Shown piece after piece: positions 45,133-55,423 of a stretch of 64,000 nucleotides of DNA (the stretch's first letter is position 1; the number at the start of each line of letters is the position of its first letter). Both the position numbers and the translations under genes were made by a program. Origin of the DNA: Hydrogenophilus sp. Its GTDB lineage: Bacteria; Pseudomonadota; Gammaproteobacteria; Burkholderiales; Rhodocyclaceae. The notes beneath the pieces are model-generated. The model did not search any database, had not been told where the DNA came from, and worked only from the letters and a program-made list of their open reading frames with translations. The stretch is from contig JAOAEZ010000002.1 in assembly GCA_026416515.1 (NCBI GenBank), positions 235,160-299,159 on the forward strand, written 5' to 3'.

Positions 45133-46386
45133 ATGGAAAAGTTGCGGATTACCGGCGGCCGACGGTTGGTGGGGGAGGTGGCTTGTTCCGGTGCGAAAAA
45201 CGCAGTGCTGCCGATGATGTGCGCGGCATTGCTGACGAGAGAGCCAGTGACGCTGACCCATGTGCCCGAGTTGCAGGATGTGGCGACGCTTTTGTCGTTG
45301 CTGGAGCGCATGGGGGTGAGTGTTCAGCGCAGCGGCGATACGGTGACCTTGTGCGCCCGCACGATCGATTCACCGACAGCACCTTACGAGTTGGTTAAGG
45401 CGATGCGAGCGTCGATTTTGGTGCTGGGCCCGTTGGTGGCTAGAGCGGGAGAGGCGGTGGTGAGCTTGCCCGGAGGGTGTGCGATCGGCGCCCGGCCAGT
45501 GGACCAACATCTAAAGGGATTGGCAGCTATGGGGGCGGAGGTGCGGGTAGAGCATGGGGATATCCACGCTTGCGCCCGCCGCTTGCGCGGGGCACGAATC
45601 GTTTTCGATGTGGTGACGGTGACAGGAACCGAAAATTTGTTGATGGCAGCAACGCTTGCCGAAGGGGTGACGGTGATCGAGAATGCCGCCCGCGAGCCCG
45701 AGGTCCAGGATCTCGCCCGCTTGCTGGTGGCGATGGGGGCAGAGATCGATGGAATCGGTTCCGATACGTTGGTGGTGCGAGGGGTGGAACGCCTCCATGG
45801 AGCGACCTATCGGGTGATGAGCGATCGAATCGAGGCAGGAACTTATCTGTGCGCGGTGGCGATTACGGGGGGAGAGGTGGTGCTGACCGATGCCCCCGCT
45901 CGGGCATTGGATGCGGTGATCCATAAGTTGCGCGAGGCAGGGTGTTCGGTGGAGGTGGGGGAGGATTGGCTGCGCTTGGTGGCCCCTCGCCGTTTGCGGG
46001 CAGTGGATCTCCGAACCGCCCCTTACCCCGGTTTCCCTACCGATATGCAGGCTCAATTTATGGCGCTCGATAGCGTCGCTATGGGAAGCGCAGTGATCCG
46101 CGAGACGATTTTCGAGAACCGATTTATGCACGCGGTGGAGTTGCAGCGGTTGGGGGCTAATATCCATATCGATGGGGCGACCGCTGTGGTGACCGGGGTG
46201 GAGGGTTTACAAGGGGCAACAGTGATGGCAACCGATCTGCGAGCGTCTGCTGGATTGGTGATCGCCGGATTGGTGGCCGAGGGGGAGACGGTGATCGAGC
46301 AGTTGCACCATTTGGACCGCGGTTACGAGCGATTGGAGGCGAAATTGGCTTCGCTGGGAGCGGCGGTCGCACGCGTCGAGAGGTAA
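45133..46386 (+). CDS. murA: UDP-N-acetylglucosamine 1-carboxyvinyltransferase
   Basis: First committed step of peptidoglycan synthesis and target of fosfomycin. The 417 residues begin [27 protein letters not shown] split at the substrate-binding Lys/Asn; the catalytic Cys116 lies in [18 protein letters not shown], and [12 protein letters not shown] and [13 protein letters not shown] follow. A Cys at this site predicts fosfomycin sensitivity of the enzyme. The ATG at 45133 is 2 bases past the bolA stop; an in-frame ATG at 45097 lies inside bolA. Confidence 0.97.
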   Translation: MEKLRITGGRRLVGEVACSGAKNAVLPMMCAALLTREPVTLTHVPELQDVATLLSLLERMGVSVQRSGDTVTLCARTIDSPTAPYELVKAMRASILVLGPLVARAGEAVVSLPGGCAIGARPVDQHLKGLAAMGAEVRVEHGDIHACARRLRGARIVFDVVTVTGTENLLMAATLAEGVTVIENAAREPEVQDLARLLVAMGAEIDGIGSDTLVVRGVERLHGATYRVMSDRIEAGTYLCAVAITGGEVVLTDAPARALDAVIHKLREAGCSVEVGEDWLRLVAPRRLRAVDLRTAPYPGFPTDMQAQFMALDSVAMGSAVIRETIFENRFMHAVELQRLGANIHIDGATAVVTGVEGLQGATVMATDLRASAGLVIAGLVAEGETVIEQLHHLDRGYERLEAKLASLGAAVARVER

Positions 46387-46396
46387 GCGACTTTGG

Positions 46397-46402
46397 TATC
46401 AT
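46397..46402 (+). promoter_or_regulatory. -10-like hexamer abutting hisG
   Basis: TATCAT ends 7 bases before the hisG ATG at 46410 and no Shine-Dalgarno sequence precedes the ATG, so a transcript from here would be leaderless. Confidence 0.35.
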
Positions 46403-46409
46403 CGATTCT

Positions 46410-47069
46410 ATGAAGCCCGTGACAATCGCGGTGGCAAAGGGGCGTATCTTTTCCGAAATGGCCCCACTTTTAGCAGCGGCTGGGTTGGCGCCCGTCGCCG
46501 ATGCGGCGTCGTCGCGCCAGTTGATTTTGCCAACCCAGCAGGCCGATGTGCAGTTGGTGGTGGTGCGCGCGGCCGATGTGCCGACCTACGTGCAATATGG
46601 AGGGGCCGATTTGGGGGTGACAGGAAAAGATGTGCTGGGAGAACATGGGTGGGAGGGATTGTACGAGCTTGCCGATTTGGGGGTGGCCCTTTGCCGCTTG
46701 GCAGTGGCAGCGCCCGATGGGTTCGCTTATGAGGAGGCTATTCGCCTTGGGCGACGGCTGCGGGTGGCGACGAAGTATGTGGTGGCTGCGCGCGACCATT
46801 TCGCCGCAAAGGGGGTACATGTCGATCTGATCAGGTTGTACGGGTCGATGGAATTGGCACCGTTGGTGGGATTGGCCGATGCAATCGTCGATTTGGTGTC
46901 GACGGGGAGAACATTGCAGGCGAACGGATTGGTGGAGGTGGAGACCATCGCGCCGGTTTCAAGTCGATTGATCGTGAACCAGGCAGCATTAAAGATGAAC
47001 GAAAGGGCATTGTTCCCCGTTGTCGAGTCGATCGTGCGGGCGGCTAATGAGCGCTTAGAGAGGAGCTGA
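46410..47069 (+). CDS. hisG: ATP phosphoribosyltransferase, short-form catalytic subunit HisG
   Basis: First step of histidine synthesis. At 219 residues it lacks the C-terminal regulatory domain of long HisG, so it needs HisZ (5.3 kb here). Motifs: [46 protein letters not shown] and the PRPP loop [14 protein letters not shown]. No ribosome site is seen upstream. hisD follows after 1 base. Confidence 0.95.
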   Translation: MKPVTIAVAKGRIFSEMAPLLAAAGLAPVADAASSRQLILPTQQADVQLVVVRAADVPTYVQYGGADLGVTGKDVLGEHGWEGLYELADLGVALCRLAVAAPDGFAYEEAIRLGRRLRVATKYVVAARDHFAAKGVHVDLIRLYGSMELAPLVGLADAIVDLVSTGRTLQANGLVEVETIAPVSSRLIVNQAALKMNERALFPVVESIVRAANERLERS

Positions 47070-47070
47070 G

Positions 47071-48411
47071 ATGCAAGAGGTGGAGGAGAGAAGGGGCCGA
47101 ATGCAACGGCTCGAGGTCGAAAGCCCCGATTTCGAGGAGCGCTTCGAGGCGCTGTTGAGGTTGGAGGCAGAGACCGATGCGACGATCGGCGCGAGGGTGG
47201 CGGAGATCGTGCAAAGAGTGCGCTCTGAGGGGGATCGGGCACTGTTGGCATATACCGCCAGGTTCGATGGCGTGAAGGCGGAGAGCGTGAGGGAGCTGCG
47301 GTTGAGGCGGGAGGATCTGGCTGCAGCATGGCGGTCGTTGCCGACGAGAGCACAGGAGGCATTGCAAGTGGCCGTCGAGCGAGTGCGCCGCTACCACGAA
47401 CGACAGGTGGAAAAGGGGTGGTGGATGGAGGAGAGCGATGGTACCCGTTTGGGGTTGAAGGTGACCCCGCTCGAGCGGGTAGGACTGTATGTGCCAGGGG
47501 GACGAGCGGCTTATCCCAGCTCGGTGGTGATGAACGCGGTCCCGGCGCGAGTGGCAGGGGTGCGAGAGTTGGTGATGGTTACCCCCACCCCAAACGGGGA
47601 GCGCAATAGGTGGGTCTTGGCAGCAGCTTATCTCACGGGAGTCGATGAGGTGTTCTTGGTAGGGGGAGCGCAGGCAGTGGCGGCGTTGGCTTTTGGGACT
47701 GAGTCGGTGCCGCGCGTCGATAAGATCGTCGGCCCCGGTAATGCTTATGTGGCAGAGGCAAAGCGGCAGCTGTACGGAAGGGTGGGAATCGATATGGTGG
47801 CAGGCCCTTCCGAGGTGGTGGTGTTGACCGATGGCAGCGCCAACGCGAAATGGGTGGCCGCCGATCTGTTGGCACAGGCCGAGCATGATGAGTTGGCCCA
47901 AGCGATCGTGGTGTCGACCGATCGGGGATTCCTCGACCGCGTGGAGGAGGCGATCGCCGAGGCACTTCCTTCCGAGCCACGCCGATCGATCATCGAGGTT
48001 TCTTTGGCAAAGCGAGGCGCGTTGATCTACGCTTCCGATCGACCGACCGCGGTGGGAGTGGTCAACCGCATCGCCCCCGAGCATCTTGAGTTGGCGGTGG
48101 CCGATCCCGAGAGGTGGGAACCTGAGATCCACCATGCAGGGGCGATTTTTATGGGCCATTGGTCAGTGGAGGCGCTGGGGGATTATTGCGCTGGACCGAA
48201 CCATGTATTGCCGACGATGGGAAGCGCCCGCTTTTCATCACCACTGGGGGTTTGGGATTTTGTGAAGCGGACCAGCTTGATTCAGGTTTCCCGAGCTGGG
48301 GCGGCTCGATTGGGGGCGGTGGCGGCAGAGTTGGCCGAGGGGGAGGGATTGTGGGCCCACGCCCGCTCGGCACGATTGCGCGTGGAGGCGGCAGAGAGAG
48401 AGAAACGTTAG
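47071..48411 (+). CDS. hisD: Histidinol dehydrogenase
   Basis: Zinc enzyme for the last two oxidations to histidine. The 446 residues contain the signature [30 protein letters not shown], the zinc/active-site [11 protein letters not shown] and EHLELAV, and the C-terminal GPNHVLPT. An internal ATG at 47101 is an alternative start. The stop overlaps the inverted hisC by 4 bases tail to tail. Confidence 0.96.
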   Translation: MQEVEERRGRMQRLEVESPDFEERFEALLRLEAETDATIGARVAEIVQRVRSEGDRALLAYTARFDGVKAESVRELRLRREDLAAAWRSLPTRAQEALQVAVERVRRYHERQVEKGWWMEESDGTRLGLKVTPLERVGLYVPGGRAAYPSSVVMNAVPARVAGVRELVMVTPTPNGERNRWVLAAAYLTGVDEVFLVGGAQAVAALAFGTESVPRVDKIVGPGNAYVAEAKRQLYGRVGIDMVAGPSEVVVLTDGSANAKWVAADLLAQAEHDELAQAIVVSTDRGFLDRVEEAIAEALPSEPRRSIIEVSLAKRGALIYASDRPTAVGVVNRIAPEHLELAVADPERWEPEIHHAGAIFMGHWSVEALGDYCAGPNHVLPTMGSARFSSPLGVWDFVKRTSLIQVSRAGAARLGAVAAELAEGEGLWAHARSARLRVEAAEREKR

Positions 48412-49484
48412 GAGATGATTTCAGCGAGGGCGGCGAGGAGACGATCGTTTTCCGCAGGGGTACCGATGGTAATGCGCAAAAAAGGGGCAATGCGGGGAGG
48501 GTGAGGAAAGTGACGAACGAGGACGGCGCGCTCGCGCAGCGCCGTTGCAAGGAAACGACCGTCGGGGAAACGGGGGTGAGCTGCGAAGAGGAAGTTGGCG
48601 TAAGAGGGGAGAACCCGAAAGCCAAGCGCGGTGAGTTGAGCGGTGAGACGGGCGCGCTCTTCGATAACCCGTCTGCGAAGGTCGCAGTAGTAGGGTTCGT
48701 CAGAGAGCGCGGCAAGAGCGCCCGCCTGCGCTAGGCGGTCGAGAGGGTAGGAGTTAAAGCTGTCTTTGACCCGAGTGAGGGCGTCGATGAGGGGAGGGGA
48801 GCCGAGCGCAAAGCCGACCCGCAGCCCCGCGAGTGCCCACCCTTTGGAGAAGGTTTGGACGATGAGCAGGTTGTCGTAACGGTGCAGGAGGGGAACAGCG
48901 CTGACAGCACCAAAGTCGATATAGGCTTCGTCGATGAGGACGAGGGCCGATCCGCGGTGGGCGGCGACAATGGTTTCGATGTGGTCTAGGGATAGGGCAA
49001 TTCCGGTGGGGGCGTTGGGGTTTGGAAAGACAATGCCGCCCGCCCCCGGACGGAGGAGGGGATCGAGATGGAGGGTGAAGTCCTCAGCCAGCGGGGTCGG
49101 TTCGGCTGGGAGTTGGTAGAGACGACAGTAAACAGGGTAGAAGCTGTAGGTGATTTCGGGATGGCGGACAGGACCGCGATGGCCGAGAAGGGCAGCAAAG
49201 GCAAAGGCGAGTACTTCGTCAGAGCCATTTCCGACAAAGACCCATTCGGGGGTAAGCCCAAAACGAGCCGCAAGGGCAGCGCGAAGGGCCTTGGCTTCCG
49301 GGTCTGGATAGCGACGCAGCGGTTCTCCTAGTTCGGCAGTGATGGCTTCGACGACGCGGGGGGAGGGGGGATAGGGGAGCTCGTTGGTGTTGAGTTTGAC
49401 GAGACCCGTTAGCGATGGCTGTTCGCCGGGAACATAAGGGGTAAGGGTGGCAATTCGCGGGTTCCAGTAAGGGGAGAGGGACAT
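48408..49484 (-). CDS. hisC: Histidinol-phosphate aminotransferase, inverted within the his operon
   Basis: PLP aminotransferase of histidine synthesis. The 358 residues show [60 protein letters not shown] and the PLP lysine in [20 protein letters not shown] split. In related operons hisC lies between hisD and hisB in the same direction. Here it occupies that exact slot but on the other strand, so it is transcribed towards hisD from the 71-base hisC/hisB gap. Confidence 0.94.
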   Translation of the reverse strand: MSLSPYWNPRIATLTPYVPGEQPSLTGLVKLNTNELPYPPSPRVVEAITAELGEPLRRYPDPEAKALRAALAARFGLTPEWVFVGNGSDEVLAFAFAALLGHRGPVRHPEITYSFYPVYCRLYQLPAEPTPLAEDFTLHLDPLLRPGAGGIVFPNPNAPTGIALSLDHIETIVAAHRGSALVLIDEAYIDFGAVSAVPLLHRYDNLLIVQTFSKGWALAGLRVGFALGSPPLIDALTRVKDSFNSYPLDRLAQAGALAALSDEPYYCDLRRRVIEERARLTAQLTALGFRVLPSYANFLFAAHPRFPDGRFLATALRERAVLVRHFPHPPRIAPFLRITIGTPAENDRLLAALAEIIS

Positions 49485-49555
49485 GGGGAGATAGGGTTCA
49501 TTTGAAGGGGAAGAATGGTATCATGCCGTAAGGTGTTGCGCTCAGTGGAGTGTGA

Positions 49556-50146
49556 ATGCGCCGCAGCGAAGTGAAACGAAAGACCAACGAGACAAGCGTC
49601 GAGGTGGCATTCGTCGTCGAGGGGAGCGGCCACGCCCAGATCTCGAGCGGAGTTCCCTTTTTAGATCATATGCTGGAACAGGTGGCGCGCCATGGACTTT
49701 TCGATTTGAGCGTGAAGGCAGAGGGCGATCGGCAGGTCGACGATCACCATACGGTGGAGGATGTGGGAATTACGTTGGGGCAGGCACTGGCGCTGGCATT
49801 GGGCGAGAAAAAAGGAGTACAGCGGTTCGGTTCCGCCTATGTGCCGCTCGATGAGGCTCTTTCGCGGGTAGTGGTTGATCTTTCCGGACGACCGATGTTG
49901 GTATTCCATTGCCGTTTTACCGCGGAGCGGATCGGGAGTTTCGATACGCAGTTGGTACGCGAGTTTTTCCAGGGGTTCGTAAACCATGCCGCCGTGACTT
50001 TGCACGTGGATAATCTGCGCGGGGAGAATGCCCACCATCAGGCCGAGACGATCTTTAAGGCTTTCGGCCGAGCGTTGCGGATGGCAGTGGCATTGGAACC
50101 TGCGGTGATGGAGACACCGTCGACAAAAGGGCGATTGGTGGGGTAG
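49556..50146 (+). CDS. hisB: Imidazoleglycerol-phosphate dehydratase
   Basis: Manganese enzyme of step six in histidine synthesis. The 196 residues have the two metal-binding HxxxEH-type regions ([53 protein letters not shown]) and [10 protein letters not shown]. It is monofunctional; the histidinol-phosphatase domain is not fused. Because hisC is inverted, hisB begins the second half of the operon; a weak TATCAT at 49519-49524 may be its -10. Confidence 0.95.
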   Translation: MRRSEVKRKTNETSVEVAFVVEGSGHAQISSGVPFLDHMLEQVARHGLFDLSVKAEGDRQVDDHHTVEDVGITLGQALALALGEKKGVQRFGSAYVPLDEALSRVVVDLSGRPMLVFHCRFTAERIGSFDTQLVREFFQGFVNHAAVTLHVDNLRGENAHHQAETIFKAFGRALRMAVALEPAVMETPSTKGRLVG

Positions 50147-50149
50147 AGG

Positions 50150-50785
50150 GTGCAGATCGCAGTGGTCGATTACGGAATGGGAAATTTGCGCTCCGTGGAG
50201 CGAGCGCTGCGCTATGTGGCCCCCACCGCAGAGGTGGTGTGCACTTCAAGCGCCGCGGCGATCGAGAGGGCAGAGGCGGTGGTCTTCCCCGGCCAGGGAT
50301 CTTTCGCCGATTGTATGGCGGCATTGGCGCGAGAGGGTTTGACCCCAGCGGTGGTGCGCGCCGCACGCGAGCGCCCTTTCTTGGGAATCTGCGTGGGGTT
50401 GCAACTGTTGTTCGAGCATTCGGAAGAGGGCGATGTCGCCGGATTGGGTTTGTTCCGGGGAAGAGTGGTGCGCTTCGCTCAGGAAGAGCGCGGTGAGAGA
50501 TTGAAGGTGCCCCATATGGGGTGGAACTCGATCAGGATTCGCCACAACCACCCAGTGTTGCCCCAGGAGGTAGACGGTTCCTATTTCTATTTCGTCCATA
50601 GCTTTCATGCTTGCGATGTGGACGAGGATTTGGTGTTGGCAGTGTGTGAATATGGCGGCGTGTTCCCTGCCGCGGTGGCAAAAGGGGGGCTCGTGGCGAC
50701 CCAGTTTCATCCAGAGAAGAGCGGGAGAGCGGGTTTGGCGCTGCTGTCCCGCTTTGTGAGATGGGCGGAGGATTTTTACAGTTAA
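50150..50785 (+). CDS. hisH: Imidazole glycerol phosphate synthase, glutaminase subunit HisH
   Basis: Class I amidotransferase that supplies ammonia to HisF. The 211 residues show VVDYGMGNLRSVERAL, VFPGQGSF, the nucleophile Cys in LGICVGLQLLFE, and the catalytic His-Glu in TQFHPEKSG. GTG start 3 bases after hisB, with GAGGG overlapping the stop. Confidence 0.95.
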   Translation: MQIAVVDYGMGNLRSVERALRYVAPTAEVVCTSSAAAIERAEAVVFPGQGSFADCMAALAREGLTPAVVRAARERPFLGICVGLQLLFEHSEEGDVAGLGLFRGRVVRFAQEERGERLKVPHMGWNSIRIRHNHPVLPQEVDGSYFYFVHSFHACDVDEDLVLAVCEYGGVFPAAVAKGGLVATQFHPEKSGRAGLALLSRFVRWAEDFYS

Positions 50786-50800
50786 AGAGGATGGGCGGCG

Positions 50801-51601
50801 ATGCGGGTGATTCCGGCGATCGATCTCAAAAACGGTCAGTGCGTGCGGCTGCGCGAGGGACGGATGAACGAGGTGACCGTCTACGGGAATGATCCGGTAG
50901 AGGTGGCGCGCCGTTGGGTGCAGCAGGGGGCACGGTGGTTGCACTTGGTGGATCTGGATGGGGCTTTAGCAGGGAGACCAAAGAATTTGGCGGCTATCCA
51001 GGCGATCTTGGCGGCCGTAGCCGATGATGAGGTGCGGGTTCAGTTGGGAGGAGGAATTCGCAACCTCGATACGATCGAGCGTTATCTCGATATGGGGGTC
51101 GATTATGTGGTGATCGGTACCGCAGCGGTAAAAAACCCAGGATTGGTTCAGGATGCATGCGCGGCTTTTCCAGGCCATGTGGTGGTGGGAATCGATGCAC
51201 GCGAGGGACGAGTGGCGACCGACGGCTGGTCAAAGGTGACCGGACACGATGCGATCGATCTCGCCCGCCGGTTTGAGGAGTATGGAGTAGAGGCGTTCAT
51301 CTATACGGATATCGGCCGCGATGGGATGATGCGCGGGGTAAATGTGGAGGCGACGGTGCGAATGGCGCGGGCGCTTTCTTCAGCACAGGTGATCGCAGCA
51401 GGAGGAGTGGCGTCGATCGCAGATATCGAAGCGTTGGCGGCAGTGGCAGAGGAAGGAATTTCAGGAGTAATTGTCGGCCGCGCGTTGTATGAGGGAGCGA
51501 TCGACATAGCAACGGCTCAGGAGCGCGCCAACGCGATCGTGCGCGCAAAAGAGGGAGAGGCGGCGGGCGGGAACACTCCGCAGGGAGGGGAGAGAGGGTG
51601 A
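50801..51601 (+). CDS. hisA: ProFAR isomerase
   Basis: 1-(5-phosphoribosyl)-5-[(5-phosphoribosylamino)methylideneamino]imidazole-4-carboxamide isomerase, a beta/alpha barrel. The 266 residues show [59 protein letters not shown] and [14 protein letters not shown]. The C-terminus carries about 15 extra Gly/Glu-rich residues and overlaps hisF by 4 bases. Confidence 0.95.
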   Translation: MRVIPAIDLKNGQCVRLREGRMNEVTVYGNDPVEVARRWVQQGARWLHLVDLDGALAGRPKNLAAIQAILAAVADDEVRVQLGGGIRNLDTIERYLDMGVDYVVIGTAAVKNPGLVQDACAAFPGHVVVGIDAREGRVATDGWSKVTGHDAIDLARRFEEYGVEAFIYTDIGRDGMMRGVNVEATVRMARALSSAQVIAAGGVASIADIEALAAVAEEGISGVIVGRALYEGAIDIATAQERANAIVRAKEGEAAGGNTPQGGERG

Positions 51602-52359
51602 CGCTGGCTAAACGGGTGATCCCTTGCTTGGATGTCCATGGGGGGCGCGTGGTGAAGGGGGTTAATTTCGTCGGTTTACGAGATGCAGGGGACCCTGTGG
51701 CGGTGGCGGCGCGGTACGATGAGGAGGGGGCCGATGAACTCGCCTTTTTAGATATTACCGCGTCGAGCGAGGAGCGGGCGATCCTTTTAGAGGTAGTGGC
51801 AGCAGTGGCCGACCGCGTGTTTATCCCTTTCACCGTCGGCGGGGGGGTGCGCAGCGTGGAGGATGTCCGCCAGCTGTTGCGGGCAGGGGCTGATAAAGTG
51901 AGTATCAATACCGCCGCTGTGGCAGATCCTTTTTTGGTAGCCCGCGCCGCAGAGCGAGTGGGATCACAGGCGATTGTGGTGGCGATCGATGCTAAAAGGG
52001 TGGAGGAGGGAAGATGGCACGTCTTTACCCACGGCGGCCGGCGCGATACCGGCCTCGACGCGGTGGAGTGGGCGATGCGGGTGGTGGCGTTGGGAGCGGG
52101 GGAGATTTTGCTGACCAGTATGGATCGCGATGGTACACGCCAGGGGTTTGATCTGGCGCTGACACGCGCTGTGGTAGAGGCAGTTTCGGTGCCTGTGATC
52201 GCTTCGGGGGGGGTGGGCCATGTGGCTCATTTGGTGGAGGGGGTGACCGTAGGCGGTGCCGATGCAGTATTGGCGGCGTCGATTTTCCATTTCGGCGAGT
52301 GCACCATCCGCGAGGCAAAGGCGGCGATGGCGGCAGCAGGCGTGACAGTGCGGTGGTGA
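51598..52359 (+). CDS. hisF: Imidazole glycerol phosphate synthase, cyclase subunit HisF
   Basis: Barrel enzyme that closes the imidazole ring with HisH-supplied ammonia. The 253 residues include [20 protein letters not shown] split at the catalytic Asp, [44 protein letters not shown] and [17 protein letters not shown] start within the hisA stop (GTGA). Confidence 0.95.
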   Translation: MTLAKRVIPCLDVHGGRVVKGVNFVGLRDAGDPVAVAARYDEEGADELAFLDITASSEERAILLEVVAAVADRVFIPFTVGGGVRSVEDVRQLLRAGADKVSINTAAVADPFLVARAAERVGSQAIVVAIDAKRVEEGRWHVFTHGGRRDTGLDAVEWAMRVVALGAGEILLTSMDRDGTRQGFDLALTRAVVEAVSVPVIASGGVGHVAHLVEGVTVGGADAVLAASIFHFGECTIREAKAAMAAAGVTVRW

Positions 52360-52403
52360 GGGCGCGGAGAATGGACGGGCGAGCGGAATCAGAAGGGAGA
52401 AAG

Positions 52404-52796
52404 ATGGCCGAGAGGGCAGTGGCCGCCGTTCGGTGGAACGAGGAGGGATTGATCCCCGCAGTGGTTCAGGACGCAGAGGATGGAACGGTGCTGATGGTGG
52501 CGTGGATGAACCAGGCCGCATTGGTGGAGACGCTCAGCAGCGGTTGGGCTGTTTACTGGTCCCGCTCGCGCGGTAGCTTGTGGCGAAAGGGGGAGCGCTC
52601 GGGCCACCGGCAGGAGGTGGTTTCGGTCGATTTGGATTGCGATGGCGATACGATTTTGCTCCGGGTGCGCCAGCATGGCGGAATTGCGTGCCATACGGGG
52701 CGACAGAGTTGTTTTTTCCGGCGGTGGGAGCAGGAGAGAGGGAGTTGGCAGGAGAGACTTCCCGTGCTGAAGAGACCAGAGGAGATTTATCGATGA
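52404..52796 (+). CDS. hisI: Phosphoribosyl-AMP cyclohydrolase
   Basis: Opens the adenine ring in step three of histidine synthesis. The 130 residues show [22 protein letters not shown] split, [29 protein letters not shown] split and the zinc Cys sites DLDCDGD and [11 protein letters not shown]. The ATG at 52404 has GGGAGA 7 bases upstream; earlier in-frame ATGs at 52371 and 52299 are less likely. HisI and HisE are separate proteins here, unlike enteric HisIE. Confidence 0.93.
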   Translation: MAERAVAAVRWNEEGLIPAVVQDAEDGTVLMVAWMNQAALVETLSSGWAVYWSRSRGSLWRKGERSGHRQEVVSVDLDCDGDTILLRVRQHGGIACHTGRQSCFFRRWEQERGSWQERLPVLKRPEEIYR

Positions 52797-53146
52797 TCGA
52801 TCATGAGGTGTTGGTGCGCTTGTCGACAACGTTAAAGATGCGCAAGGGATCGTCGCCGGAGAGCTCTTATGTGGCTCACCTGTGCCATCAGGGGGTCGAG
52901 GCGATTTTGAAGAAAATCGCAGAGGAGAGCGCCGAGGTGATCATGGCAGCAAAAGAGGGAGAACGGTTGTCCGTGGTGTGGGAGGTGACCGATCTATGGT
53001 TTCATACGTTGGTGTTGTTGACCTATTTCGATTTGTCGGTGGAGGATGTACTCGCGGAGTTCCGCCGACGAGAGGGAATTTCGGGAATCGATGAGAAACG
53101 AACGCGGTTGGCCCATGGCAGTGAGGCAGTGGTAGGAAACTCTTGA
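52793..53146 (+). CDS. hisE: Phosphoribosyl-ATP pyrophosphatase
   Basis: Removes pyrophosphate from phosphoribosyl-ATP. The 117 residues are helical with the MazG-like metal site ([37 protein letters not shown]). The ATG lies within the hisI stop (ATGA). Confidence 0.94.
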   Translation: MIDHEVLVRLSTTLKMRKGSSPESSYVAHLCHQGVEAILKKIAEESAEVIMAAKEGERLSVVWEVTDLWFHTLVLLTYFDLSVEDVLAEFRRREGISGIDEKRTRLAHGSEAVVGNS

Positions 53147-53168
53147 GGGAAGGAAAGGAGGCAGATGC

Positions 53169-53525
53169 ATGGAGCGTGATCCAAATTGCGTGTTTTGCAA
53201 AATTGTGGCTGGAGAGCTTCCGTGCCGAAAGGTCTACGAGGATGAGTCGACGCTGGTGTTCCACGATATTCGCCCCCAGGCGGAGGTCCATTTGTTGGCG
53301 GTTCCGAAACGCCATGTGGCGTCGATGAAGGATCTGAGCGATGCCGATGCCGAGATGGTGGGACGGGTGATGGTGGCCGCAACAAAAGGAGCGTTGGCGT
53401 GTGGGTTGGAGGATGGTTGGCGAACGATCGTGAATACAGGGCGAATCGGCCGCCAGGAGGTGATGCATGTGCACGTCCATGTGCTCGGGGGAAATAAAGT
53501 GCTGCCGGCGATGATTCAGTGGTGA
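53169..53525 (+). CDS. HIT family nucleotide hydrolase (Hint type)
   Basis: Purine-nucleoside phosphoramidase-like protein. The 118 residues start [22 protein letters not shown] split and end with the histidine triad HVHVHVLGG. In betaproteobacteria this gene regularly sits between hisE and tatA, as here. Confidence 0.94.
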   Translation: MERDPNCVFCKIVAGELPCRKVYEDESTLVFHDIRPQAEVHLLAVPKRHVASMKDLSDADAEMVGRVMVAATKGALACGLEDGWRTIVNTGRIGRQEVMHVHVHVLGGNKVLPAMIQW

Positions 53526-53538
53526 GGGGAGGGAAGCA

Positions 53539-53964
53539 ATGGGATCGTTGAGTATTTGGCATTGGTTGGTCGTATTGTTGATCGTGATCCTTGTTTTCGG
53601 AACAAAGAAGCTGCGGACCATCGGCCAGGATTTGGGGAGTGCGATCCGCGGCTTCCGGGAGGGATTGAAGGGAGGCGCTGCAGAAGAGGCTAAGACGGAG
53701 ACGACTTCCGCGGCATCAGCGGAAGCAACAACTGCACCGATTTCTCCTCCGCCCCCTGCAGCTTCACCGACCGCCGCACCGACGTCTGCCTACCCTTCTG
53801 CGAGCTTTTCTTCTCCGTCGACGGGAACAGCAGGCGGTAGCGTGAGTTCGCCACCGACTGCACCAGCGACGGGGGGAACCGGCGGCAACGCGGCTGTTTC
53901 ACCGCCGCCCCTTCCGCAGCCGGTGGTGATCGATGGGCAGATCCGCGATAAAGGGCAGGGTTGA
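53539..53964 (+). CDS. tatA: Sec-independent translocase pore protein TatA
   Basis: Pore-forming subunit of twin-arginine protein export. The N-terminal helix ([20 protein letters not shown]), the [10 protein letters not shown] hinge and the amphipathic helix ([15 protein letters not shown]) are intact. The tail is unusually long: 141 residues in all against the common 70-90, with about 80 residues rich in Ser, Ala, Pro, Thr and Gly. Confidence 0.94.
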   Translation: MGSLSIWHWLVVLLIVILVFGTKKLRTIGQDLGSAIRGFREGLKGGAAEEAKTETTSAASAEATTAPISPPPPAASPTAAPTSAYPSASFSSPSTGTAGGSVSSPPTAPATGGTGGNAAVSPPPLPQPVVIDGQIRDKGQG

Positions 53965-53973
53965 GAATACGTT

Positions 53974-54591
53974 ATGTTCGATGTCGGTTTTTCGGAGCTG
54001 GTGGTTATCGGGTTGGTGGCTTTGATCGTGGTGGGCCCCGAGCGCTTGCCGAGAGTGGCCCGGACGGTAGGCCATCTTTTGGGGCGAATGCAACGGTATG
54101 CGGCAAGCGTGAAGGCCGATATCGAACGGGAAATCCAGCTTGAGGAGTTGAAGCGGTTGGAGGCGCAGATTCAAGCACAGGTAAAGGGGTTTGAGTCAGA
54201 GTTGCGCGCCGAAGCGGCACGGGTGGAGGGGGAGATCGCCACAGCGCAGAGGGAGGTGGAGCAGACGTTAAAGGAGAATGAGGAGGAGAAGACCGCCCTT
54301 CCCCCACCGACGGGGTCTTTGCCAATGCCGCCGGAAAGGTATCTCGCCCCTTACGGGAGCGAGGAGAGTGCCTCTTTACTGCAGGAGGGGGATAGGGGAG
54401 CGCTGTTGACCGATCAGCGGAGCGAGGTCCAGGTTCAGGCAGGGGATTCGGCAGCGCCTTCAGCATCCGCCTCACCGGTGGGAGAGGCGACGGCAGCGAA
54501 CGGAGCGGGGGGAGGGGAGGAGAACGCCTCTGACAGAGCCGGCAGGGAGAGGATGGGAGGAGTGGTGAAAGAGCGAAGCGAAGCAGTTTGA
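53974..54591 (+). CDS. tatB: Sec-independent translocase protein TatB
   Basis: Works with TatC in binding twin-arginine signal peptides. The 205 residues start MFDVGFSELVVIGLVALIVVGPERLP (quoted across two helices), followed by a long amphipathic/coiled region (residues ~30-110) and an acidic, Ala/Gly-rich tail. It is 9 bases from tatA and 4 from tatC. Confidence 0.94.
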   Translation: MFDVGFSELVVIGLVALIVVGPERLPRVARTVGHLLGRMQRYAASVKADIEREIQLEELKRLEAQIQAQVKGFESELRAEAARVEGEIATAQREVEQTLKENEEEKTALPPPTGSLPMPPERYLAPYGSEESASLLQEGDRGALLTDQRSEVQVQAGDSAAPSASASPVGEATAANGAGGGEENASDRAGRERMGGVVKERSEAV

Positions 54592-54595
54592 AGCG

Positions 54596-55423
54596 ATGAG
54601 GGAAGAGAATACGGAAGAGAGTTTTTTGTCTCATTTGGTAGAGTTGCGCGATCGCTTGCTGCGGGCGGTTTTGGCGGTTTTGCTTGCAGCGGTGGTACTG
54701 CTCCCGTGGGCCAATTTTTGGTATGACTTACTGGCGCGGCCGATGATGGAGACTTTGCCGCAGGGTAGTACGATGATCGCGACGGGAGTGGTGACTCCTT
54801 TCTTTGTGCCGGTGAAGGTGACCTTTTTGTTGGCATTCTTGGTGGCGTTACCCTATGTGCTGTACCAGGTGTGGGCGTTCGTGGCACCGGGGCTTTATGC
54901 CCACGAGAAGCGGTTGGTTTTACCATTGGTGGTGACGTCGACATTCTTTTTTTTGCTGGGGATGATTTTTTGTTACTTTTTTGTTTTTAAGACGGTGTTT
55001 CGCTTTATCGCCGACTTTGCACCGCAGAGCGTGCAGTTGGCGCCCGATATCGAGCAGTATCTCAATTTCGTATTGACCATGTTTGTGGCATTCGGAGTGG
55101 CGTTTGAGGTTCCTGTAGCGGTGGGATTATTAGGACGGTTGGGAGTCTTTTCGTTGGCTCAGTTGCGGGAGGCGCGCCCTTACGTGATCGTCGGCGCGTT
55201 TGTGGTGGCCGCAATCGTTACGCCGCCCGATGTGTTGTCGCAGTTTCTCTTGGCCGTGCCGATTGTGCTTTTGTATGAGGTGGGCGTGTTTTATGTGCGT
55301 ATGAGGGGGGGAGCAGAAGAGGAAGAGAACGATGTTCCAACTGCCGACGATTACCGATCGCCGGGCGCGGAGGAGTTGGGGCGGGAGCTCGACCGCATCG
55401 GTGAGTCAGAACGGCAGCGCTGA
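54596..55423 (+). CDS. tatC: Sec-independent translocase protein TatC
   Basis: Six-helix receptor of the Tat export system. The 275 residues begin ESFLSHLVELRDRLLRAVL, with the conserved PFFVPVKVTFLLAFLVALPYVLYQVW region (across a helix boundary), GLYAHEKR, FGVAFEVPVAVGLLGRLGV and TPPDVLSQFLLAVPI. The last 73 bases overlap the 3' end of the convergent DMT permease. Confidence 0.95.
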   Translation: MREENTEESFLSHLVELRDRLLRAVLAVLLAAVVLLPWANFWYDLLARPMMETLPQGSTMIATGVVTPFFVPVKVTFLLAFLVALPYVLYQVWAFVAPGLYAHEKRLVLPLVVTSTFFFLLGMIFCYFFVFKTVFRFIADFAPQSVQLAPDIEQYLNFVLTMFVAFGVAFEVPVAVGLLGRLGVFSLAQLREARPYVIVGAFVVAAIVTPPDVLSQFLLAVPIVLLYEVGVFYVRMRGGAEEEENDVPTADDYRSPGAEELGRELDRIGESERQR

